Below are positions 25,801 through 37,800 of a DNA stretch of 64,000 nt, piece after piece. The stretch comes from Agriotes lineatus (Eukaryota > Arthropoda > Insecta > Coleoptera > Elateridae). The notes under the pieces were generated by a model that saw only the letters and a list, made by a program, of their open reading frames with translations, had not been told where the DNA came from and made no database searches. The DNA lies in contig CALNHX010001051.1 in assembly GCA_940337035.1 (NCBI GenBank), positions 186,001-250,000 on the forward strand, read 5' to 3'. Made by a program: the position numbers and the translations under genes. Every line of letters begins with the position of its first letter. Position 1 is the first letter of the stretch.

Positions 25801-28800
25801 TTTTAATCTGTAACTTTTAATTTTTTTCTTTATTATTTCCATTCTTACAAAGTAATGGTCACTTCCAATTTCTGCAAGTCTTTGAACCTTTACATCTTTA
25901 ACCACTTTCTATATTCTCTACTTACTATGAAGTAGTCTATAATAGACTTTTCATTTCTTGATTGGACCACTCTGGTATATTTGTGTATATCCTTGTGTTG
26001 GAATGTTGTGTTTGTCAGTATTAGGTCATTAGTCACGCATAGGTCTATCAATTGTTCTCCGTTATTATTTCTTGTTGGTTCGCCATATGGACCCATATAT
26101 CTTTCAATATTTTATGTCATTTCCGACTCTCCCGTTTAGGTCTCCCATAATTATAGTATTACCTGTTCCATCATCAATCTCTAGTTGTAACATTTGGTAA
26201 AACTCATCTTTTTCTTCTTTTGTCGCATTGTCATTTGGGCCATACGCTATTATTATTGTGCTATTTTGTCTGTCATCCCAATTTATTTCTATGCTTAACA
26301 ATCTTTCGTTTATATATTTTTCTTTCTTTATTGTTTTTATTTTATCAGAGCTTACTATTAGACCTACTCCTCCTGCAGCTCTCTTCGTATCTTCAACTCC
26401 TGACCATAGTAACAAGTATCCCTCTCTTAGTTCCTGTATTCCTGCATTTTTCTTTTTAGTTTCAGTTATTCCTAGATAGTCTAACTTTTGTGTCTTTATC
26501 TCTTCTATTAACTCATCTTCATTCCCATTTACTCCTCGGATGTTCCAGGTTCCCATTTTTGTTATCTTTCTTGCCGCCTTTGTTTTTTCTTTTCTATTAT
26601 CCTTACAATTTATTGTATTTATCATAATCATATTTGTTTCACCGACACCTTGTTTTATTTTGTTCTTTATTTGTTTAATCGTTGTTGTTGCGTTATGTGT
26701 TCGTTCTTGTGTGTCTTCATTCTGCTTTCCTGTATGTAGTTTGTTTTTTGTATTATGCTTTTTTTTCTTTCTTTTAATCTTGTACTCGTATTTGTATGTT
26801 TATTTTTTCCGTATTCGTGTGCTTTTCGAAATCTGAGTTTGTCACCGCTAATCCGTCCTGTTTTTCCTTTTCTAGTTTTTTATACCTGTAGACTATCATT
26901 TTCATCATTCCATTCATACTTAGTTCCATTTATTTCCAGTTTTCGGTATCCTATGCGCACATTTTTACCCTTACTTTTTTCTTCTTTTGCCGTTTTCCTT
27001 ATTGCTGCTTGTACCTTTTGTTGTTCAAGGGTTAGGTCGCAGTCTATATATATTTGCTTTGTTCCTAGTTTGTGCTTTTGTTTGAGAATTCCCATTTTTT
27101 GGTCAAAGTTGCTTAGTTTAACTACTACGACTTTTTGTTCTTGTTTTCCCACTTTGTATGCTTCTTCTACGGTGATACTGATTCCTATTTCTCTCGCTAT
27201 AAATTCTTTTACTGAATCCTTTAAATTTTCATTTCCCAATTGGGCTCCTTTGATTACGATGTTGTTCTTTTTGCCGTTCCTTTCTTGTGACTCTAGTTTT
27301 TTCTTAAGCTTGCCCATTTCTTCTCTCATCTGTTTCTTCTCAGTTTCCCACTCTACTTCTTTTTTTAAGAATTGTTCTTTAAGAATTCTTATTTCCTCCC
27401 GGTACTTCTTTATTTGGACTTTTACCCCTGTCATTTCTTCTCTTGTGCATCATGTGTCTTCCTTGATGTCTGCCATTTGTGTGGTTAATAACTCAATACA
27501 TTTTTCTACCTTCTCCATGTTTTCTTTATTTTCAGTTCCCTCTACGTTCTTTATTTCTTTTGCTATAGGTGGGGTTCTTTTAGTTGCTTTGCTCCTTTTG
27601 AACCCTTCTAGCTCTTCAGATTTCGTATTTTGTTTTTCTTCTTCGCTCCTTTTTCTTTTGGCAATGTATTCTTCTATCGATCCTACACTGCTTTTCCTTT
27701 CTATTGCACTTTTATTTGGTTTACTCATTTATACTGATCCCTGGAGAATTTTTCCAACTTGGCAACGCCGCTTTTCAAGGTTTTAGCGGTCTGCTTGTTA
27801 TTTGTTTTGTAATATTAAATTCGGTAAATGTGGTAAGCCATCTCCTGCGATGTTAACGTCGCCAAACGACTACCCTTGTTTATTATTTCAACATAAACAG
27901 TTCTCCCTTAATCACAGAGTGCAGCTACAACCTTGCACCGCCCGCCGCTTTGGTTGCTTGCACCTCGTTAATATGATCGCGGGAGCCGCTTTATTACTGT
28001 TCAAAATCAACTTTCAGTTTGCCCGCACTTTTGGATGCTGTTATCCGCGTAACTGTAAGTGTAACTGCTAAGTGAAAGTATAATGGAATAAAGCCCGTGA
28101 AACGAGTTATTTATCGCCACTGTACCCTTTCACGTCTTACTCGCTTGGCGAATCAAGCAATAATAGAGAAAAAAGAAACAACAAGAAGAAATTGGGTCAG
28201 AAATACAAGACTCAGAGAACAAGTCAACAAACATACTATCACAGAAGAATTGAAAATAAGCAATTACAATGATATGGCCATGTGTTATAGATGGGACCGG
28301 AATCGATATCACAGAGGGAAGACCAGAGGGAAGAAGGGGAAGGGTTAGACCCAGGATACAATGGTTGGACGAGATATACATAATGGCACCGCAAAGGGAA
28401 AAAATTGAAAAAGAAATTAAAAGGTTGGCTACACGTAATAAATGGAAGAAATAAACTGAGTGAACTGACCCAATTCTGTAAGGTAAGGCATAAGGATACA
28501 GTATTTAATTTTAATAGAAAAGAATTTTACTATGTTTGTAGGCATCTGCAACTTCTATTTATCCCTTAAGTTTTTTAAAAACCGCTTTGTATAGTCGACA
28601 ATATGTTGTAGAAAGTTAGGCCTCTTTCAGACGTGAATACTGTGTACGGGATACAGAAACGCGGTGAAAAATAACAACTGTATAGGATACTGTAACGGAC
28701 TGATTCGTGCCACCTGAATATATGCATTTCATATCTTTTTATTATATCCGGTTAGCAATAAAGCTTAACGGTATGTTTCATTATGTCTTAATCAAGTAGT

Positions 28801-31800
28801 TAAGCAGTATAAGTAGTTGCACTGTATTACGTGGTTACGCATTATAAGTGGATCGTACGTGCGTGAGTGGAATTTCTGAATATGCAAGACAGCTAATCCC
28901 AGGCAGCGGAGTTAAAAATAGTACGGCAACTGCCTGGTGTTTGACCGCGAATGCATTCGCACTTAAGCGTCGGGTGCGCCCATGGCTAGAATCCTAGGGA
29001 CGCAATGCCTGATTTAAAAGTGCATTATCAAGTGTCTGTGGACATTTGCGTTTGCAAGCAGCCGACGTCCGTTGCATCTCCAGCCGAAGTGCAGTTTACC
29101 AGAGTGGAACATCATTCTGCGGTGTTTCCCAGTCTACCCTGCTCGAAGCTGCAATTTTGGCCTCAAAGAAGCACACAGCGCCAAAGATTATATATACCTA
29201 GATCTCTAGTGAATGGTCACAATAAAAGGGTTAGTTCTGGATGGTGCATGAAGATGCCGCTGCGATAGCTACAAGTTTTGAAGTTAGAATACTATTACGT
29301 AGCGCCAAACTAACTAACTAACTGGCTGAAATGAGTGAAATGCATATATCTACTTACGTCTCTTTTTAATTCATATTTACCTGCCACTTGCAGAAAGGGG
29401 ATTCTTTGTTTTCGAAAAAGATGGTTATGTACAGTGTGAAGTCTGCATCTGACTCTTGAAGAGTAAAGACTGCTCAGATAAGTTATCAAGTGAAATGTGA
29501 TAAGTGGAAGGCCAGCAGGCCAAGTGTTAAGGTGAAACTGACTATAACAATAAAATTTAAACATTAGGACTTAAACCAATAAATTACTAAATCTGCCCCA
29601 GTTTTGATAACTAGCTTTTTAAGAGATAGTGTTGCAAAAACAAAACTGGTAAGAGGCATAAATAAAATAAAATATGTTCCCTTCGGGGAACTTAGTTGGT
29701 TTTGATACCAATGGACTGCCAATACATCAACAACAAAATTACATACAGGGTGTCCCAATACTTAATAACCAATTCTCCCAAAATAATGCACTTGCATCAC
29801 AACCCATTCTAACCCAGCACTACACAGCACCAAATACTCAAATGTCACAAATACAAGAACAGTACAAGCAAACACAACAACACCAAAATCAGCAACAAGA
29901 CGAAATCATGACAGTTATAACCGATGAAGAGCCCGAGGATATAAATAAAGAGAATCCTTGGCAAAAAGTAACAAGAAGTGTTAAAAGAAAGAAACTCTCC
30001 CCCACCGAAGCTATCAACACAAGCAACAAGTACAGTGTACTGATAAATAGTGAATCAGAAAACACTACAAACACAAGCAACAGCGTAGAAAAAGCTGTGA
30101 AACCCCCACCAATTTTTGTACATGGAGTACAAAACTATTCACAAATGGTTGCTAAAATAAATGAAGTATTAACACCTGATCACTATGTCACCAAAACCCT
30201 AGCAAACAACAGTATTCGAATAACCACCGATAGCCCAGATAATTACAGAACACTGGCTAAATTTATGAGAGAACAAAACATTATACATCACACCTATCAG
30301 CCCAAAGAGGAAAGAGCACACAGAATAGTCATCAAACATCTACACCACAGCCTAGATCCTAAAGATATAAAAGAAGAATTGCAAGGAAAAGGCCACAAAG
30401 TCAGAAATATAATTAACATAAGAAATAGAAAAACCAAAGAACCACTAAATATGTACTTTGTGGACTTAGAGCCAGCAGTTAATAACAAGGACGTATATCA
30501 AATAAAAGGTTTGCAGAATAGAATTGTAGAAATCGAACCCCCCAGAAAAGAAAATAAAATTGTACAATGCACACGCTGCCAAATGTTTGGCCATACAAAA
30601 ACATATTGTTTCCGACCCTATGCGTGCGTTAAATGTGGAGGATCGCACGATACTAAATCCTGCAAAAAAAAGTAGAGAAACACCTGCAACTTGCGTACTG
30701 TGCGGAGGCTCACACCCCGCAAGTTATAGGGGATGTGAATACTATCACAATTTATACAAAAATAACAGATCCAAAACAAACATGCCACAGCCATCAGCAA
30801 TACAACTTACACCAATATCTCTTCAGCCAAATCAACCAGCACCTCCACACCGTTATTCTAGCTACGCCCAGGCAGTCCAAAACTCAAATCAAAATGAAAA
30901 CAATGTCAGCACAGAATTCAGCAAATTCCTCGAAGAATTCAAAGCCATGTTCAACCAGATTATCCAACAAAATAGCATGGTCCTAAACCTGCTAACCACG
31001 CTGATAAACAAACTAAAGTAATGGCCCAATCCCTAAGAATAGCACAATGGAATGCCAACGGCCTAATACAACATAGAGACGAAATAAGTGTATTTGTTCA
31101 ACAAAACTTAATAGATATTTTATTAATAAGTGAAACCCACTTTACACATCAGTCATTCTTCACACTTCCTTACTTTACGCTTTATTATACCAACCACCCA
31201 GATAATACTGCCCATGCCGGCACTGCTATATTAATAAAATCCACTATCAAACATTACGAACTACCTAAGTATGAAAAAAATCATCTTCAAGCTACATCAA
31301 TCAAAGTGCAAACAATGCCATATGAACTAACAGTATCCGCAGTATACTGCCCACCAAGGCACAACCTAAAAAAGGAGGATTTTCAAAACTTCTTTCAAAC
31401 ACTGGGACCAAAATTTATAGCAGGAGGAGATTACAATAGTAAACATACCCTCTGGGGCTCCAGAATTATTACCACCAAGGGCAGAGAGTTATCACAACTA
31501 CTACATGAAAGGAATTACTCTTATTTATCTACTGGAACACCAACCTACTGGCCGAGCGATCCCCATAAACTCCCAGACTTATTGGACTTCTTTGTAGTTT
31601 GCGGCATAACAACAACGTACACAGACATAGTACCCAGTTATGATCTGTCCTCAGACCATTCGCCGATTATTGCAACTATCAGCACTTCTATAATAAATGT
31701 CAATAAGCCTCCTCGTTTGCACAACGCAAAAACTAACTGGGAAATATTCAAAGCTGAAATTACTAATAAAGTACAACTCAAAACTAGTCTTAAAACTCTA

Positions 31801-34800
31801 GAAGAAGTAGAAGAAACAACAAGCACATTTATCAAAGTTATGCAAGAAGCCGCCAAACTTGCTACTCCTCACCTAACAGCTCCGCAACTTTCAATCAACA
31901 TTCCAATGGAAATTAAGAAGCTCATTGCAGAAAAAAGACGAGCACGAGCAAAGTGGCAACAATCACACATTCCTAGCGACAAAACAGCCTATAATCGAAT
32001 TACTAATAATTGAAAAAACAAAGTTAAAAGAAATGAGGGACAACTCCTTTACAAACTATGTTTCAACCATCAACCGATACGACAATTCCATATGGCGACC
32101 AATCAAATCTCTACATAAACCTAAAACAACATCCCCACCAATACGAGTGGCAAATAACACAAGTCAGTGGGCCAGAAGCAGTCAGGAAAAAGCAGACTTA
32201 TTTGCACACTACCTAACAACAGTATTTACCCACTTTAACGATGACCCCACAACAAACTATACAACAAACTCAAGACAACAGTAACGATTTAACCACGCAA
32301 CAGACATATATAAATTAGCCAGTCCCAAAGAGATTCGGGATCAAATCTCAATACTAAACAATAGAAAAGCGCCAGGTGTAGATATGATAACATCTAAACT
32401 ACTGAAGGAATTACCAAAAAAAGGATTAGTAATGCTAACGTATATTTTTAACGCTATTATTAGGCTACAATACTGGCCTAACTGTTTGAAGATATCTGAA
32501 ATAATCCTCATACCAAAACCTGGAAAGCCGCTAACAGAAGTATCTTCATATAGACCAATAAGCTTACTGTCCTCCTTATCAAAACTATTTGAGAGACTAA
32601 TACTAAAACGTATCATTCCCATCATTAAAACCATTCCTGATCATCAATTTGGGTTTCGCCATGGCCACTCTACAATACAGCAGTGTCATCGAATAGCTCA
32701 TGTAATCAATGAAGCGATAGAGGATTGCAAGTACTGCTCTGCAGTTCTACTAGATGTGAGACAAGCTTTCGATAAGGTGTGGCACGAAGGCCTATGCCAC
32801 AAACTTAAACAATCACTACCAGAATCCTTTTATCACCTGCTAAAATCTTACTTAACGGATAGATTCTTTAGAGTAAAAATTAATGATGCAGTTTCTCACC
32901 TCCACCTATAAAATCCGGAGTCCCACAAGAAAGTGTGCTAGGCCCACTCCTATATTTAATGTATACTTCGGATCTACCAACATCAGACGCCACCACAACT
33001 GGTACATTTGCCGATGATACCATCATATTAGCTGTTCACGAAGACCCTGTAACAGCATCTGCAAACCTTCAGGACCATCTCTTCCACATAGAAAACTGCT
33101 TAAAAGATGGAATATAAAAATCAACGAGAACAAGTCACAGCATATAACTTTTACAATTAAAAAAGAAACCTGCCCCCCAGTGATTATAAACAACATAGTA
33201 ATACCTACAACAACAAGTGCCAAATATCTAGGAATGCACCTCGATTCAAAATTGAACTGGAGAGAACATATACGCAAGAAAAGAAAACACATAGATCAAA
33301 AAATGAAAGAACTTTATTGGTGATTGGCAGAAAATCTAAATGTCACTAGAAAATAAGATACTAATCTATAAAACAATAATTGTTCCAATATGGACCTATG
33401 GCATCGAGCTGTGGGGCTGTGCTAGCAATACAAACATAAAAATAATTCAACGAGCACAGTCAAAGATTCTCAGGGCCATAACCGCTGCACCATGGTACAT
33501 CTCCAATCACATGCTCCATCAAGATCTCCATATCCAACAGTTAAAGAAATAATTCAACAACGAAGCCAGAACACCAACAGAACCTTGAAAACCATCACAA
33601 TACCACATTACAACCACTTGTGCAAGACAGACCCAACAGAAGACTCAAAAGAAAATGGCCAGCAGACTTGACCTGAAGTGAAGACGAGGCCCTCCCATTG
33701 GGGATGACCCACCAGGCCCTTTGAGGGATATATATTCAATTGTTCCTCCATCCAGCACAATAGCTCATAGACTGTATTATTCTGATTGCTGTTAAATAAA
33801 CATTAATAAAAAAAAAAAATGTACAGTGTGTTTCACTTTACATGGAAGCACCCCTGTATTTTCTTTGTTTTTGTATGAATCGATTTGAATTTTTTACCAG
33901 TTGTACAACTCACCAAGATGCATCTATTCATGTCCTTGAGCGCAAATGACGTTATTAGCCTGGCCTACTACGATCAAGAACATGGGTCGCATTGTCAATA
34001 TTTTGCATCGCGTTAGCGTTACAACAAAAGTTATAAAGAAAAGTTGTTTAGAATCAAAAGAATACCCCAGATACCGATTTTCGTTTAATAATTCGAATTT
34101 TTAATTTTTATCCGTAAATTTGTCAAAGTCCCAAATTTCAACTTTTAATTTGGTATCAAATGGTGCCATAGAGAAACAACATTTTATTATTGTTGCAAAC
34201 GTCATTAGCTAAATGGCTGAATTACGTTTAACTGTTGTTGAGAAAGTAGAAATAATTAGAATTACTGGTGAAAATGCAAGATCCAATAGAGAAGTACCTA
34301 GAATAATGGAAGGCATCCAGGGCATGCACCTATTTATCCTGGAACTGTTTCAAAAATTAATCAAGTTTTTAATTTAACTGGAAATGTTGTAAAGCCAGAC
34401 CAAGAAGAATAGTTCGAGAGCATCCCTTGGAGAAAATGATTTTGGCGGCTTATGACGCTAATCCGCGTACTAGTATTAAGAGATATGGCATTAAATGTAA
34501 CTATTGCACCATTGAAAATTGGGCGCTTCTTGCATCGTCAGAAACTAAGTGCCAGGATAAATAGGTGCACGCCCTGGATGCCTTCTATTAAATATTCTAG
34601 CTACTTCTCTATTTGATCTTGCATTTTCACCAGTAATTCTAATTATTTCTACTTTCTCAACAACAGTTAAACGTAATTCAGCCATTTAGCTAATGACGTT
34701 TGCAACAATAATAAAAATGTTGTTTCTCCATGGCACCATTTGATACCAAATTAAAAGTTGAAATTTGGGACTTTGACAAATTTACAGATAAAAATTAAAA

Positions 34801-37800
34801 ATTCGAATTATTAAACGAAAATCGGTATTTGGAGTATTCTTTTGATTCTAAACAACTTTTCTTTATAACTTTTTGCTGTAACGCTAACGCGATGCAAAAT
34901 ATTGACAATGCGACCCATGTTCTTGATCGTAGTGGGGCCAGGCTAATAACGCCATTTGCGCTCAAGGACATGAATAGATGCATCTTGGTGAGTTGTACAA
35001 CTGGTAAAAAATTCAAATCGATTCATACAAAAACAAAGAAAATACAGGGGTGCTTCCATGTAAAGTGAAACACACTGTAGATAAACTGCTAATGAACACT
35101 TAAGTGCATTTTAATGTTTTGCAAATATTTATGGAATATTACTGAAACACCCTACAAGGTTTATATTACGCTTGCGAAACAAGTGACAAAAGAATTTTCG
35201 TAAAACGTGCCCTAATAAGATAGTTATATTTTTATACAGGGTGACATTGAAATGTGAGCCAATATTTCAAGTGCATATCCGGGACTTAATAATAAGTCAT
35301 AAAGTTTAATACATTCTTAAAGAGGTTAACTGGTAGAACAACCAATAATAAATTAAACATTTTAAATTATTTCATAAAAATTAAACGTCCATACGTTAAA
35401 TATGCAAGCAGAATATAACGTTTGGAGGCATATACTATATTCACAAAACTCGTGAACTGTCAAAACGCTGTCAAGTTGATACCTTGTTTAAATTCTGTTT
35501 TAGAACTTCTGCTTGCTGATTTTGGCAGCACTGAAAATTAAAAAACTTGACATGTCACACTTTCTTGTAAAAATAATCACCAAAATTCTTTAATTTTTGT
35601 GCATACACTTCAATTGCAATGGAACAAAAACGAACAAGGGTTTTATTATTGAAAAGAGAAAAAAAGGCTATAGTTAATTATTACGAGGAAAAACTTCGCT
35701 TAACTTTTGACACATGTAACATAACCTAACTTTAAATATTACTAGAAATCACTAGATCCGAAGTACATTCCCAAAAAAACTGCAAGCACATATTTAAAAT
35801 ATTTGACATTGAAAGTTCATGAGTTTTGTGAATGGATAGTAAACATATAACATTTCATTCATGTAAGGATCGTTGCTATGGAAACGAAGCACAGAAAGTG
35901 TTTACAGCAGCACTTTCTGTGCTTTGCTTGAAATAACTGCCTTTCCGCACTTGTATTCAATATACTATTTTCTACGACAGCTTTGAAAAGTAGTCAGAAA
36001 AGAGTTGTCATTTGACGACGGAAAGCGATGGTTACACAAATTATATTTTATGATTTGTAAACTCTATTGACAATTCAAAATAAACAACGTCGAGAATTCA
36101 TAATTAGGTATACATTGCTAGTACGGTTACAGAAACAAACACAGGAAGCAGCAATTATTAAACGATCATGCCGTTCCCAAAAAAATCACCATAAAATCAG
36201 AAAACTAAATCACAGTTAGGAGTGTACTTTACATATTCGTTTTATGTGCGAACATGAATACGGGCTGAAAAAATGTTTCTATAGCTGTTTAATGTATGTT
36301 AAGTATTTATAAGTTGTTTTTAATACCAATCTCATTTTTATATTATGAGTATATGTCACACTTCTTTTACTGCGTGTAATTTAATGTAATTAAATTTTTA
36401 TAGATTTAAATTTTCCTTAAAACTGTTTGATAAAGGCGTACTACCTACTACTTCTGTTAAATTAGTAATTTAATTTCTTATTAATATGCTATTTACGGTA
36501 TTTTCGACGTTATGCTTGTTTGACTGTGTTAATTTAAAGCAACTGTATTTTTCCGTAATTTTAAAATTCAGTGACAATTTTTACAATCCTGAATTATTGT
36601 TGAATGAAATGTTTTCATTTCTAATATTGTATCTGCCTAAATACGTTACTTACATACAAACTGTTTTGAAAATAAAGTTTTTTTTTTACTTGTCACACTT
36701 TTTTATCGTGTATGTAGCTTAATGTAAATCTATTTTTATATAATTCGTAAGATACGTATATGCGGTTGTTTGATGAAAAAGTACTTTAGTTAAGTAACAC
36801 TACTATTTTAGCTCTCCAAACACGTTATTTACAGTATTTTCCACATCACACTTCTTTTATTGTGTACAATATACTTGCAATGTATTGTTTTATAAAAGTC
36901 TGCTTGTGTTGAATTACGTATTTTTATTTCTATTATTGTCTTTGTAAGTCACATAATTTTTAATGAGTAAGTCAACAATGCATAACTTGTAGTAAAATAT
37001 AATCGACTTAGTGGCATTGTTTAAAGCGGTTGAACAGAAATGCCTGGAGGCTGGATCAGGTTTCTGTTGATTGCACTGGTTCTTTATCCCTAATTTTTAA
37101 GCACATGAATGAGACTGCATTCATGTATTAAGCCAATGTAGTCAATGGCACTTAAAGGGATGATGATGTTGCTACCCTTAAAACGCAGCCTCACGTTTTA
37201 TGAATTATGGCTTGGAAGAGGGCAACAACGTTGCGAATGAATCAAACATTAGATGTTGATTGATTTATTACAAAAATAAACGGTCTATTTATCCAAAAAT
37301 TAATTGCTTAACTAAATAACAACATATCAAAGTGCAAAGTGTAGATTAGTGGAACGATTCTAATATTACAAAACAACTACTCAGCAGGCGGTAAGCTGTT
37401 ATAGTTCCGCATGCATTTGCAAGTCCGTGCGCTGAACTCGAGATTGTGGGTCGTTTATTTGCGCGATTTGCAAGTTGCAGTTTTCTGGCCTTTAACTCGT
37501 TTGATTGCGAAACAACACTGGCTTTTAAATTGTGAACAATATTTCGTAAATTTGGACTGAAATTTATATCTGTTTAATTCAAAATTAAACACGGTATTAA
37601 CTAATAATCAATCAATTTTTGTCAAACACCACACAGAACACAGCAAAATCATCAAGCTTCTTTACTGCAGGTTATGCATTGTTCACTTGTTGCTTATTAA
37701 AAATTATATGAGTTAAAAATGACATGTTACAATAGTTAACTCGCAATAATACAAACTACATTTTACTATGAAATAGTTACGGAAACGTCGTCAAAACTAG

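Larger units (their letters stand above)
23528..27780 (-). mobile_element. LINE with ORF1 and ORF2, degraded
   Basis: The element reads on the minus strand: ORF1 (27728-26880), then ORF2 endonuclease and reverse transcriptase (26631-23720), then a 3' UTR ending in an (AATA)n-like tail at 23528-23553. It is near full length in extent but carries several stops and frameshifts. No target duplication was found. Clade not assigned. Confidence 0.8.
29439..33818 (+). mobile_element. Jockey-type LINE, copy J2, full span
   Basis: It carries a 5' UTR similar to that of J1, ORF1, an ORF2 with endonuclease and RT, and a 3' poly(A) run at 33808-33819. It is flanked by a duplication ATGTACAGTGTG (29427-29438 and about 33819-33830), which sets both ends. 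The target is the terminus of the Tc1-like palindromic element at 33822-35079. Both ORFs are broken. Confidence 0.88.

Noticed and set aside
26755..27786. 343-aa plus-strand frame rich in Phe, Ser and Leu
   Set aside because: It is the antisense of the Lys/Glu-rich LINE ORF1, whose codons rarely give antisense stops.
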